Both the position numbers and the translations under genes were made by a program. A stretch of DNA of 64,000 nt from Maricaulis alexandrii (GTDB lineage: Bacteria > Pseudomonadota > Alphaproteobacteria > Caulobacterales > Maricaulaceae). Below are positions 54,788 to 63,863 of this stretch, in pieces. The stretch's first letter is position 1, and the number at the start of each line of letters is the position of its first letter. Below the pieces are notes generated by a model. The model saw only the letters and a list, made by a program, of their open reading frames with translations, was not told where the DNA came from and did not search any database. Location of the stretch: contig NZ_SWKP01000011.1 in assembly GCF_005871165.1 (NCBI RefSeq), forward strand, positions 1-64,000, in the 5' to 3' direction.

Positions 54788-55549
54788 TCAGGCGAGCCAG
54801 CGCTGTCGCAGCGCCTGGCGCTCCGCCTCGGTAATGCCCAGCTGCTCGGTGACGTATTGATCCGTCGAGCCCATCGTGCGGAAGGCCTCTTCCAGATAAT
54901 CGCCATCCACGCCGAGGAAGACCTGCATCATGGCCGCGGGCATGGGCTGGCCATCCTCCGAGCGGACGCGTTCCTGGATGCGCGGGATGATCTCGTCGAA
55001 ATTCACCGCCTTGTTGGTCAGCAGATAGTCCTCGACAATGGCGTCATGGTCGACGCCCAGCTCGTCGAGAATGAGGGCGCAGAAAATCCCGGTCCGGTCC
55101 TTGCCGGCCGCGCAATGCACGAGGAAGCCGGAATCCGCCTCGCCGGAGGCCAGCGCTTTGTAGGCTTCGCGATAGACTTCCTGATTGCACGCTTCCATCG
55201 GGATGCGGCGATAGGCCGACATCATGTAATCACGCACGGCCTCTTCGGTGTGGATGCCCTTGCGCAGGAAGGCCAGGTGCGGCGGCTCGCCGGAATTGCC
55301 CTGTTCGGAGGCAATTACGCGGACATGGTCCGGCCAGTCGAAGGGTTCATTGTCGCGTTCGCGCCGCTTGCGCAGATCGGCCACGACCTTGATGCCCAAT
55401 TCCTCGAACACGGCCCGGTCGGCCTCGCTGGCGCGACTTTGATGGCCGGAACGGAACAGACCTTCGCGCACCTTGGCGCCATCGGCTGCGTCATAGCCGT
55501 GGAAGTGTCTGAAATTGTGGACGCCGTCGAGTTGTCTGATGCGTGTCAT
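54788..55549 (-). CDS. Tyrosine-protein phosphatase
   Basis: The 253-residue phosphatase has the P-loop HCAAGKDRTGIF (catalytic Cys and Arg), the N-terminal NFRHFHGYDAADGAKVREGLFRSGHQS pattern, and a DLRKRRERDNEPFDWP loop with the general-acid Asp region. This is the bacterial DSP-type (Tyr_phosphatase_3/Siw14-like) group. It lies 7 bases after pabB on the same strand. Confidence 0.9.
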   Translation of the reverse strand: MTRIRQLDGVHNFRHFHGYDAADGAKVREGLFRSGHQSRASEADRAVFEELGIKVVADLRKRRERDNEPFDWPDHVRVIASEQGNSGEPPHLAFLRKGIHTEEAVRDYMMSAYRRIPMEACNQEVYREAYKALASGEADSGFLVHCAAGKDRTGIFCALILDELGVDHDAIVEDYLLTNKAVNFDEIIPRIQERVRSEDGQPMPAAMMQVFLGVDGDYLEEAFRTMGSTDQYVTEQLGITEAERQALRQRWLA

Positions 55550-55609
55550 GCCATGGAGGTACGCAATCCGCTGGCCCGCGGCAAGACCGGAAATTCGAAT
55601 GACGGACCG

Positions 55610-56260
55610 CTATTCCTGAAGCGCGGCAGGCGGCTCGATCCCGTTCTCCTGCAGCACGACAAGCTGGCGCCGCAAATGATCGATGAGGAAGCGCTCCTGG
55701 GAGGCCAGTTCGGAGAAGCCCGTCTGGGTAAAGCGCAGGCTTGCCGCGACCTCCTGCTCACGCATCACATCCGGGCCGGAGAACAGCAATTCGACAATCT
55801 GCCGCCAGGTGGATTCCACGCCGCTGGCCTGCATTTCATAGATCCGCGCCGTCGTCGCCACGAGTTCGTAGGGCATCACATCCAGCTGCCCGTGCTGCTG
55901 GGCGTGCGTCCAGGCAAAATCCGACAAGCCCGGCGCGTTCACCCCCCGCGGCAGGACACGGGGGAATTCATCGAACACGATGCCGCGAACGGGACCGTCA
56001 GCCGCCTCGATCTCCGCCAGCCGCTCATCGATCAGGGACACCACGGATTCATGGTAGGCCACCACTGCTTCCAGCTGCGCGACATTGTCCTCGATCTCGG
56101 CGGCAACCCGGATCATGGCATCGGTCGCGGCCTGCCGGTCGGCCACGGTCTCGCGCCATTCATTGACGATGAAACCGAGCACGACCGCAAAAACGATCAG
56201 CACGCCTTCGACAATGGCACGGCCGAGCCAGGCGGACACGGGAGAGGACGAGGTCGACAT
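55610..56260 (-). CDS. Membrane-anchored protein of unknown function
   Basis: The 216-residue protein has one N-terminal membrane segment (AIVEGVLIVFAVVLGFIVNEW). A long, mainly helical periplasmic or cytoplasmic part follows (EIEDNVAQLEAVVAYHESVV, VASLRFTQTGFSELASQERFLI) with coiled-coil-like character. I do not recognise it. It ends 60 bases from the phosphatase gene on the same strand. Confidence 0.72.
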   Translation of the reverse strand: MSTSSSPVSAWLGRAIVEGVLIVFAVVLGFIVNEWRETVADRQAATDAMIRVAAEIEDNVAQLEAVVAYHESVVSLIDERLAEIEAADGPVRGIVFDEFPRVLPRGVNAPGLSDFAWTHAQQHGQLDVMPYELVATTARIYEMQASGVESTWRQIVELLFSGPDVMREQEVAASLRFTQTGFSELASQERFLIDHLRRQLVVLQENGIEPPAALQE

Positions 56261-56337
56261 GAGGAAATTCCGCGTTTGTTTCCGCCAGCATAGGCAGAAG
56301 ACAAGCGCGGCGTCACCCTCAACGTGTTGCCCGGTCC

Positions 56338-57801
56338 CTATCTGAAGGGCGGCTCGTCGAAACTGCGCAGTTTGCGCGAGTGCAGGGCGGCGCCCTCATC
56401 CTTCTTCAGGATCTCGATCGTCTCCAAGCCCGCGGCCAGGTGTTCGGACACCGAACGCTGGTAGAAGAGATTAGCCGCGCCGGGCAGTTTCAGCTCGCCA
56501 TGCAGCGGTTTGTCCGAGACGCAGAGCAGCGTGCCATAGGGCACCCGCAGACGCAGGCCATTGGCGGCGATCGTGGCGGATTCCATGTCCACGGCGATGG
56601 CGCGGGACTGGTTGATCCGGCGGGCCTGCTGGGCATAGCGCAGCTCCCAGTTCCGGTCGGCATAGGTCGCCACGGTCCCGGTCCGCAGCCGCGCCTTCAG
56701 GGCCTCGCCCGTATCCCCGGACACGCTGGCAACGGCCTCCTCCAGGGCAATCTGGATTTCCGCGATCGGCGGAACCGGTACGGACAGGGGCAGATCCTCG
56801 TCCAGCACCGAGTCATAGCGTAGATAGGCGTGGGCCAGGACATAATCGCCCAGTCGCTGGGAGTGTCTCAGACCGCCACAATGGCCGATCATCAGCCAGC
56901 ATTGCGGCCGCAGCACCGCCAGATGGTCGGTGATATTCTTCGCGTTCGACGGGCCGACCCCGATATTGACCAGGGTGATGCCGCGACCGCCCGGCGCCTT
57001 GAGGTGGTAGGCCGGCATCTGGAAGCGCCGCCAGGGCGCCCCCTCGACCACGGCATGGGCGTTCGGCGTATCCGCCGTCACCGTCACATTCCCCGCGGCG
57101 GAGAAGGCTTCATAATGATTGTCTTCCTTCAGCTGGCGGATCGCCCAGGCGGTGAAGGCATCGACATAGCGGTGATAGTTCGTGAACAGGATGAATTGCT
57201 GCACGTCTTCATAAGGCGTGCCGGTATAGTGCCGCAGGCGCTGCAGCGAGTAGTCCACCCGCGGCGCCTCGAACAGGGAGAGCGGCTTGTCCTCGCCCGG
57301 CACGGAGGGTCGCAGCCCGTTGGGCAATTCATCATCGACCTTGGACAGGTCGGCATAGGGGAAGTGGCGGACCAGCTCGGCCGGGCTGGCCGCATTCATG
57401 TCCAGATCATCCGCCCCGTCCAGCACGTAGGAGAAGGGAATCTCCACCTGGGACGGCCCGGTCTCGATCGTGATCTCGTACTGGTCCTGCAGCAAGGAGA
57501 GTTGCTCGATCAGGTAATCGCGGAAATGCTGGGGATTGGTAATGGTGGAGGCATACACCCCGGTATCGGTGAACTTGCCGAAGGCGCGGCTCACCGGAGG
57601 CGGCGGCCCGTCGGGCAGATAGGTGACCCGGAGCTCCGGATACACAAAAGCGCCAGACTGGCGCTCTTCTTCACTCGGGGGATGTCCGCCATCCAGGAAA
57701 GTCTTCAGAGCGGATTGGAGGCGTTCGACGGAAGCTTGGTAGAGCGCATCCAGCTGCTCCACCGCTTCTTCTGGTGTTCTAGCAATTTTATGTTTTGTCA
57801 T
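56338..57801 (-). CDS. amn: AMP nucleosidase
   Basis: The 487-residue enzyme cleaves AMP to adenine and ribose 5-phosphate. It has the AMP nucleosidase N-terminal domain (about 1-190) and a C-terminal nucleoside phosphorylase fold with TLVNIGVGPSNAKNITDHLAVLRP, MIGHCGGLRHSQRLGDYVLAHAYLR, AIAVDMESATIAANG and LLCVSDKPLHGE. ATG 57801 (MTKHKIARTP) was chosen over 57858. It is divergent from the crotonase gene. Confidence 0.93.
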   Translation of the reverse strand: MTKHKIARTPEEAVEQLDALYQASVERLQSALKTFLDGGHPPSEEERQSGAFVYPELRVTYLPDGPPPPVSRAFGKFTDTGVYASTITNPQHFRDYLIEQLSLLQDQYEITIETGPSQVEIPFSYVLDGADDLDMNAASPAELVRHFPYADLSKVDDELPNGLRPSVPGEDKPLSLFEAPRVDYSLQRLRHYTGTPYEDVQQFILFTNYHRYVDAFTAWAIRQLKEDNHYEAFSAAGNVTVTADTPNAHAVVEGAPWRRFQMPAYHLKAPGGRGITLVNIGVGPSNAKNITDHLAVLRPQCWLMIGHCGGLRHSQRLGDYVLAHAYLRYDSVLDEDLPLSVPVPPIAEIQIALEEAVASVSGDTGEALKARLRTGTVATYADRNWELRYAQQARRINQSRAIAVDMESATIAANGLRLRVPYGTLLCVSDKPLHGELKLPGAANLFYQRSVSEHLAAGLETIEILKKDEGAALHSRKLRSFDEPPFR

Positions 57802-57856
57802 CGCGCACCTCATGCCTGAATTTGGCGCGAGCGTAAATAGGACAGAGAACAGAGAC

Positions 57857-58672
57857 ATGACGCAGATCGAAAACTTTCATGACCGTGTCGAGGCCCGCCT
57901 GGACGGGTCTGTCGCCCATATCGAGATGGTCCGCGAAGACAAGCTCAACGCGCTCGATCCGGCCATGTTCGACGCGCTGATCGCGGCCGCGGACTGGCTG
58001 CGCGGCCAGAAAACGGCCCGCGTCGCCATCCTGTCCGGCCGCGGCCGCATGTTCTGCGCCGGGCTCGATTTCGGCAGTTTCGCGGCCATGTCGGAGGATG
58101 GCGGCGAGTCGGCCAACTCGCTGGAAGCGCGCACGCACGGCCTGTGCAACAAGCCGCAATATGTCGGCTATGTCTGGCACGAGATGGAAATCCCGGTGAT
58201 CTGCGCCATCCAGGGCGGGGCACTGGGCGGGGGTCTGCAGATCGCGCTGGGCGCCGATATCCGCATTGCGGCCCCCGACGCCAAGATCGCCATTGCCGAG
58301 ACGCAATGGGGCCTCGTCCCCGACATGTCCGGCTGCGCCACCGTGCGCCGCCTGGTCCGCGATGATGTCCTGCGCCTGCTCACCTATACCGCCCAACGGC
58401 TCGACGGCACGCAAGCGCAGGCCCATGGCCTGGTCACCGAAGTCAGCGCGGATCCGCTGGCCCGCGCCAGGGCGATCGCCGACGCCATTGCCGGGCGCAG
58501 CCCCTCGGCCATCCGCGCCTGCAAGACCCTGCTCAACACGCTGGATGACGGCGATGCGGCCGAGATCCTCCAGGCTGAATCCGACCTGCAGCAATCGGTC
58601 ATGGGCGGCCCCAACCAGGTCGAGGCCGTGATGGCCAATCTGGAAAAGCGGGCACCCGTTTTCGCCGATTGA
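57857..58672 (+). CDS. Crotonase/enoyl-CoA hydratase-family protein
   Basis: The 271-residue crotonase fold has oxyanion-hole segments SGRGRMFCAGLDFGSF and IQGGALGGGLQIALGADIRIAAP, followed by AETQWGLVPDMSGCATVRRL. Members include hydratases, isomerases and hydrolases of acyl-CoA; the exact reaction is unknown. ATG 57857 follows AGAGAC after the divergent AMP nucleosidase. Confidence 0.87.
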   Translation: MTQIENFHDRVEARLDGSVAHIEMVREDKLNALDPAMFDALIAAADWLRGQKTARVAILSGRGRMFCAGLDFGSFAAMSEDGGESANSLEARTHGLCNKPQYVGYVWHEMEIPVICAIQGGALGGGLQIALGADIRIAAPDAKIAIAETQWGLVPDMSGCATVRRLVRDDVLRLLTYTAQRLDGTQAQAHGLVTEVSADPLARARAIADAIAGRSPSAIRACKTLLNTLDDGDAAEILQAESDLQQSVMGGPNQVEAVMANLEKRAPVFAD

Positions 58673-58804
58673 CGGCAAAAGCCGTGCGCTGACCGCCGGT
58701 GTCAGACCGGGATTGCGCATTTATCTGTTGTTGCTGTGCACCATGACCTGTATGCACGCCGCGCCCCGGCCTCCCGGCCGGGCGCTCGTGTAATGGAGAA
58801 GGAT

Positions 58805-61387
58805 ATGAGCAACACGCACAATTGGGTCGTCCTGAAATTCGGCGGCACCAGCGTTAAGTCGCTGGCTGATTGGCGCGTGATCTCGAAACGGATTTCAGAC
58901 GTGAAGGCGGAAGGCAAACGCGTGTTTGTCGTCCATTCCGCCGTCGCGAAAATCTCCGACCTTCTCGATGCGCTGGTGCGCAGCGCCGTGGCCGGTGACG
59001 GCGAGGCCGAGCTGGACGCGATCAAGACGCGCCATCTGGAGCTGGCCGCCGAGCTGGGCGTTGAGGGCGAAACCCTGCTCGCCCCCTATTTCGACGAACT
59101 GACGCGCCTGCGCGCCGGCCTGTCCCTGACCGGCGATGCCAGCCCGCGCCTGAAGGCCCGGATCATGGCCCAGGGCGAGCTGATGGCGACCACGCTGGGT
59201 CAGGCCTGGCTGGCCGGTGAAGGCGTCGCCTCGCGCTGGCTGGATGCCCGCAATCATCTGGCGGCCCTGCCGGCACCGGGCGCGCGCGGCTATCTGGCCT
59301 GCGACTGTGTCCACACCGAAGACGGCAATCTGCTGGCAGAGCTGGATGGCGGGCCGGATGTCATCATCACCCAGGGCTTCATCGCCCGGCGGGAGGATGG
59401 CGACACCGCCCTGCTCGGCCGCGGCGGGTCCGACACGTCCGGTGCCTATTTCGCGTCGAAACTGGGCGCCGAACGGATCGAGATCTGGACCGATGTCCCC
59501 GGTTTCTTCTCGGCGGATCCGCGCCTGACGGGCGCGGCCCGCCAGATCCGGTCGCTGGCCTATGAGGAAGCCCAGGAACTGGCCTCCATGGGCGCCGGCG
59601 TCCTGCACCCGCGCGCCATTGCGCCGGTGCGCGCGGCCGGGATCGAGATGCAGGTCCTGTGCACGCATCGCCCGGAGATGAGCGGCACCACGATCACCGC
59701 CACCCCGTCGGAAGATACGCCGCGCCTCAAGGCCGTGTCGGTGAAGAATGGTGTCCGCCTGATCACGATGGAAACGGACGGAATGTGGCGGGCCTCCGGC
59801 TTCCTGGCCGAGGCCTTCGAGCCCTTCTCGCGCCATGGCGTGTCCATCGACCTGGTCTCCACTTCGGAAACCTCGGTCACGGTCTCGCTTGATGATGATC
59901 CGGGTCTGACGCCGGACGTGATTGCGGCGCTGGAAGATGACCTCGCCAAGATCGCCCGGGTCACCCTGATCGAGAATTGCGCCGCCGTGTCCATGGTCGG
60001 CCGGGGCGTGCGCGCCCTGCTCGCCCAGCTCGGCCCGGCCATGGAGGCCTTCGCCCATTATCCGGTGCGTCTCGTCTCCCAGGCCGCCAACGACCTCAAC
60101 CTCACCGTGGTGGTCGATGGCGATCAGGGCAAGCCGCTCTGCCGCCGCCTGCACGACCAGCTGATCCAACCCAAACCGATGGACAAGACCTTCGGTCCGT
60201 CCTGGCGCGAGATCGGCGAAAACCTGACCGGCACCCAGCCGGCCGGCACGGGCACCTGGTGGCGCGAGAAGCGTCAGGCGTTGATCGATCTCTGCCCCGC
60301 CGATGGCGCGACCTATGTCTATGACCTGGACACGGTGCGCACGCGTGCCGCCGCTGTCGCCGGTCTGAAGCATCTGGATCGCGGCTGGTATGCGATGAAG
60401 GCCAATGGCCATCCCGACATGATCCGCACCGCCGTCGAGGCAGGACTGGGCGTGGAATGCGTTTCCATCAATGAGGTGAAGGCCGCGCAAGAAGCCGTGC
60501 CCGACCTCACCGTCGACCGCATCCTGTTCACGCCGAACTTCGCGCCCAAGGCGGAATATGCCCAAGCGCTGGAGATGGGTGTCCATGTCACGCTGGACGG
60601 GCTGCACCCGCTGCGGGCCTGGCCGGAGATTTTCAAGGGCCGCAAGATCACGCTTCGGATCAATCCCCAGCGTCCGGAAGGCCACCACAAGCATGTCCGC
60701 ACGGCTGGTCCGGAGGCCAAGTTCGGCCTCCACGCCGCCGAGCTGGACGAGGCCAAGGCGCTCGCCGCCCAGGCCGGGGCGATCATCAATGGTCTGCACG
60801 TGCATTCCGGTTCGGGCATTTCCGATCCGGACCATTGGCGCCGTGTCGGCCTCTTCCTGGTGGAAACAGCCCGCTCCATGCCGGATGTGGAAATCCTGGA
60901 CCTGGGCGGCGGTCTCTCCGTCGACGAAGCCTCCGGTGTCCGCCGCATCGACATGGCGGCGCTGGACGCGGTGCTGGGTGATCTCAAGACCGCCCATCCG
61001 CACTACCAGTTCTGGATCGAACCCGGCCGCTACATCTCCGCGGAATCCGGTGTCCTCCTGGCCCGGGTCACCCAGCTCAAACACACGCCGGATGCCCGTT
61101 TCGTCGGCATCAATACCGGCATGAACTCGCTGATCCGCCCGGCGCTCTACGGGGCCCGCCACGAGATCGTGAACCTCACCCGTCTCGACGAGGACGCCAC
61201 CTATATCGCTGATATTGTCGGCCCGATCTGCGAAACCGCCGACCGCCTCGGCGCCCAGCGTCTCATGCCCGACACACAGGAAGGTGACATCATCCTGATC
61301 GCCAATGGCGGCGCCTATGGCCGCGTCATGTCGAGCTCGTACAACATGCGCGAGCCGGCCGGTGAGGCGGTGATCCCGGTGAGCTAG
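58805..61387 (+). CDS. Bifunctional aspartate kinase / diaminopimelate decarboxylase
   Basis: The 860-residue fusion joins the first and last steps of the DAP/lysine pathway. Residues 1 to about 470 form aspartate kinase: VVLKFGGTSVKS, ITQGFIARREDGDTALLGRGGSD, EIWTDVPGFFSADPR, and ACT domains. Residues about 490-860 form PLP-dependent LysA: AMKANGHP with Lys532, GLHVHSGSGI, LDLGGGLSVDEASG, EPGRYISAESGVLL, VGPICETADRL and NGGAYGRVMSSSYNMR. The upstream GGAGAAGGAT at 58796 sets the start at ATG 58805. Such LysC-LysA fusions are known in xanthomonads and some other bacteria. It links well with dapD and dapE here. Confidence 0.93.
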   Translation: MSNTHNWVVLKFGGTSVKSLADWRVISKRISDVKAEGKRVFVVHSAVAKISDLLDALVRSAVAGDGEAELDAIKTRHLELAAELGVEGETLLAPYFDELTRLRAGLSLTGDASPRLKARIMAQGELMATTLGQAWLAGEGVASRWLDARNHLAALPAPGARGYLACDCVHTEDGNLLAELDGGPDVIITQGFIARREDGDTALLGRGGSDTSGAYFASKLGAERIEIWTDVPGFFSADPRLTGAARQIRSLAYEEAQELASMGAGVLHPRAIAPVRAAGIEMQVLCTHRPEMSGTTITATPSEDTPRLKAVSVKNGVRLITMETDGMWRASGFLAEAFEPFSRHGVSIDLVSTSETSVTVSLDDDPGLTPDVIAALEDDLAKIARVTLIENCAAVSMVGRGVRALLAQLGPAMEAFAHYPVRLVSQAANDLNLTVVVDGDQGKPLCRRLHDQLIQPKPMDKTFGPSWREIGENLTGTQPAGTGTWWREKRQALIDLCPADGATYVYDLDTVRTRAAAVAGLKHLDRGWYAMKANGHPDMIRTAVEAGLGVECVSINEVKAAQEAVPDLTVDRILFTPNFAPKAEYAQALEMGVHVTLDGLHPLRAWPEIFKGRKITLRINPQRPEGHHKHVRTAGPEAKFGLHAAELDEAKALAAQAGAIINGLHVHSGSGISDPDHWRRVGLFLVETARSMPDVEILDLGGGLSVDEASGVRRIDMAALDAVLGDLKTAHPHYQFWIEPGRYISAESGVLLARVTQLKHTPDARFVGINTGMNSLIRPALYGARHEIVNLTRLDEDATYIADIVGPICETADRLGAQRLMPDTQEGDIILIANGGAYGRVMSSSYNMREPAGEAVIPVS

Positions 61388-62343
61388 ATCAACCGGCCCA
61401 GCAGGAAGTCGTAGGCGGCCCGGCGTTCGGCGTCGGGGAAGCTGTGACCGGCGTCCGGGGTTTTCAGGACGAGGTCGCCGCCCGGCCAGAGCGGGGTGGC
61501 GGCCTCGGCCAGTTCGCGGGCCGAGGCGCATTCGAACGTGTCGTCGCGGGTCGGCGCGGAGATGAAGAGCGGACAGGGCGCGATTGCAGCCAGGACATCG
61601 TCGAAATCGGAGGGCAGGCGATTGACGCGGGTCTCGAATTCATCGGCGATGCGCGGCATGTATTTCTCGCGCAGGGCCCAGCCGGCCAGCCCCATCGGGT
61701 GATGCCGGGCATAGCTGGAAAAGCTGGAATAGCCGGCGCTGCAGACACAGGCCGCGATGCGCGGATCGTGGGCCGCCAGGAAAAGCGCATTGCTGCCGCC
61801 CAGGGAATGCCCGATCACGCCGATCACCGGATTGTAGCGACCGGTGATCTCCTGCAGCGCATCCAGGGCGAGGATGTGATTAACCAGACCCTTCTGGGAG
61901 ACGCTGGCATAGCCCCATTCCTCATAAATCCGGTCGATATCGGGCTGGTACTGGCCGAAGAGCGGATAGTCCGGCGCCAGGACGACCGCGCCCTTGCGCG
62001 CCAGTTCCAGGGCGTAGGCCAGCCCGCGATCTCCCGCCAGACCGGCCGGTTCCGCCTTGCCCAGATCCGCCGGCTCCGTGGTCTGGTGCAGGGCCAGCAC
62101 CAGGGGCAGGGCCGCGATCCGGATCCCGGCCGGATACAATAGCAGGCACGGCACTTCCTCGGGCGCATCCGCCTCGAACACGACACGTTCAACCACTATC
62201 CCGTCCAGCACGCGCTTGGCCTTGCGGGCGACCGGACTGCGGCGCGCGCGGATGCCCTCCACACGCGACCAGGTGAAGTCGGGCGCGCCGAGGATTTGTC
62301 CGAACCGTTCCAGCGGCTGACGGGCGGGGGGTTGAGTGCTCAT
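61384..62343 (-). CDS. Alpha/beta hydrolase
   Basis: The 319-residue hydrolase has the nucleophile elbow VIGHSLGGSNAL (Ser), HQTTEPADLGKAEP, and a late DAGHSFPDAERRA with the likely His. A DLKTPD-like Asp precedes it. The N-terminal about 60 residues carry a basic segment. ATG 62343 was chosen, since further upstream frames read shadow sequence. It converges with the LysC-LysA gene (4-base overlap). Substrate is unknown. Confidence 0.83.
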   Translation of the reverse strand: MSTQPPARQPLERFGQILGAPDFTWSRVEGIRARRSPVARKAKRVLDGIVVERVVFEADAPEEVPCLLLYPAGIRIAALPLVLALHQTTEPADLGKAEPAGLAGDRGLAYALELARKGAVVLAPDYPLFGQYQPDIDRIYEEWGYASVSQKGLVNHILALDALQEITGRYNPVIGVIGHSLGGSNALFLAAHDPRIAACVCSAGYSSFSSYARHHPMGLAGWALREKYMPRIADEFETRVNRLPSDFDDVLAAIAPCPLFISAPTRDDTFECASARELAEAATPLWPGGDLVLKTPDAGHSFPDAERRAAYDFLLGRLI

Positions 62344-62415
62344 GGCGCCAGCATATGCTGGAGCGCAGGGGAGAATACAGAGCGGTATCAGTAAAATGAC
62401 CGCCGGGGGGATCAG

Positions 62416-63453
62416 ATGACACGGCGTTTTCCTAAACCGAATGACCGGTTCCGCTACATGCTGACACGGGCGCCGGTCTGGCGGCTCCTGCTCTATTATG
62501 TCCTGGTCAATCTGCTGATCGCTGCCCTTCTGGCGGCCCTGACGCCCGTTCTCGCAACACTCGCAGCGGACACGGTCGGCGGCCCGGTCCGCACCGGCCC
62601 GCCCGGAGAGCTGATTGTCGGTTATCTGGCCCTGCTGGTCGGACAGGACTGGCCAGCCTCGGGCGTGACCGCCTTTTCCGGCTTTGCGGCCTTGCAGGCG
62701 GCCACGGGCATTATCGGCATCATCCTGCCCGCCATGCTGCTCGGGGCCGTGGTCTTCCGGGTGATGACGCCGAAGTCCGACCTGGTGGAATTCGAGCCGC
62801 ACCTCTTCATCGAGGATGCCACGCCAGGCTCTGCGGCAGAGGGGCCGGCTGGTCTGGTCTCCACCTTCCACATCAGCACGCCCGTGCGCTGCTTCGACCT
62901 GTCGGTGACGCTCCACCTGAAATATTTCAAGCGCAACAAGCGCGGCCAGCCGAATGAGGAAGAACGCTTCCCCTGGCATTCGGTCACGCTAGGCACCGGC
63001 CTGACCGGCGGCGACAATCTCGCCTTGCCCTATGACCTGATCCCGACCCGTTTCCGGACCCAGGCCCAGATTTTCCGCGACCCGGACGCCTTCGAGGCCG
63101 CCGTCGCTTCGACCGGCCAGCAGAACCTGCCCCTGATCCTGATCGAGGACGGCCGTATCAGCCATGTCTATGTCGATGGCCGCAATCTGCGCCGCCAGGA
63201 TGAGGACAGCGAGGACCATTGCGACCTCATGGTGGTCGTCCATGGCAGCCTGCCCGATGCCCAGGCCGAGCTGATGGAAGTCCATCGCTATGACCTGTTC
63301 CGCGATTTTCGGGACACGGCGGATCTGTCCAAGGCCTTCGAGGTGGAATATGTCCGCCGCACGGATGACTATTATGTCTCCAAGCTGCGGGATCGTCGCC
63401 GGAACTGGCTCTGGAGCCTGATCCGGCGCCTGCGCGGACCGCGTCATTTCTAG
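62416..63453 (+). CDS. Ion-channel-like membrane protein with Kir-like cytoplasmic domain (putative)
   Basis: The 345-residue protein has two membrane helices (about 23-50 and 96-116) around a short hydrophobic re-entrant-like segment (62-80, IVGYLALLVGQDWPASG). A long beta-rich domain follows, starting VEFEPHLFIEDA and continuing FHISTPVRCFDLSVTLHLKYFKR. This is the layout of inward-rectifier-type potassium channels. The classical TxGYG filter is absent, so selectivity cannot be claimed. It is a divergent member or a non-channel relative. The C-terminus is Arg-rich. Confidence 0.55.
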   Translation: MTRRFPKPNDRFRYMLTRAPVWRLLLYYVLVNLLIAALLAALTPVLATLAADTVGGPVRTGPPGELIVGYLALLVGQDWPASGVTAFSGFAALQAATGIIGIILPAMLLGAVVFRVMTPKSDLVEFEPHLFIEDATPGSAAEGPAGLVSTFHISTPVRCFDLSVTLHLKYFKRNKRGQPNEEERFPWHSVTLGTGLTGGDNLALPYDLIPTRFRTQAQIFRDPDAFEAAVASTGQQNLPLILIEDGRISHVYVDGRNLRRQDEDSEDHCDLMVVVHGSLPDAQAELMEVHRYDLFRDFRDTADLSKAFEVEYVRRTDDYYVSKLRDRRRNWLWSLIRRLRGPRHF

Positions 63454-63545
63454 CAAAACAGGGCCCCGTGGCGGCAGAAAATTTCTTGCCTCACCGCATT
63501 CCCTTGTTAGCGTGGGAGAATTCACGTGTTGGGAAGGGCGTTCAC

Positions 63546-63851
63546 ATGTACGGGCTGATCGGGAAATTTACCGCTGTCAAAGGCGAGCGCGACGCGCTCA
63601 TGGCCATTTTGGCCGAAGGCATGAAGGACATGCCCGGCTGCCATTCCTACGTCATCGCCCGCGATCCGTCCGACGCGAACGCCATCTGGATCACGGAAGT
63701 CTGGGACAGCGCCGACCACCACCAGGCCTCGCTCCAGCTTGCCTCCGTCCAGGCTGCCATCGCCAAGGGCCGCCCCCTGATCGCCGGCATGGACCGCATC
63801 GCCGAAACGATCCCGCACAGCGGGATCGGTCTGGCAGTGGAGCCGATCTGA
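63546..63851 (+). CDS. Antibiotic biosynthesis monooxygenase (ABM)-domain protein
   Basis: The 101-residue ABM-fold protein begins MYGLIGKFTAVKGERDALMAIL and has MPGCHSYVIARDPSDANAIWITEVWDSADHHQASL. Such small proteins act as quinol monooxygenases or in reactive-species handling (YgiN-like). ATG 63546 was chosen because it begins the family domain. Confidence 0.85.
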   Translation: MYGLIGKFTAVKGERDALMAILAEGMKDMPGCHSYVIARDPSDANAIWITEVWDSADHHQASLQLASVQAAIAKGRPLIAGMDRIAETIPHSGIGLAVEPI

Positions 63852-63863
63852 TCCGACCCGGCC

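Noticed and set aside
58895-61531. 878-codon minus-strand frame opposite the LysC-LysA fusion
   Set aside because: Antisense of a strongly conserved enzyme; no RBS and low-complexity H/R/G-rich translation.
61384-62979. Long minus-strand reading extending the alpha/beta hydrolase by about 210 residues
   Set aside because: The extension is the antisense of the ion-channel-like gene; the hydrolase family begins near ATG 62343.
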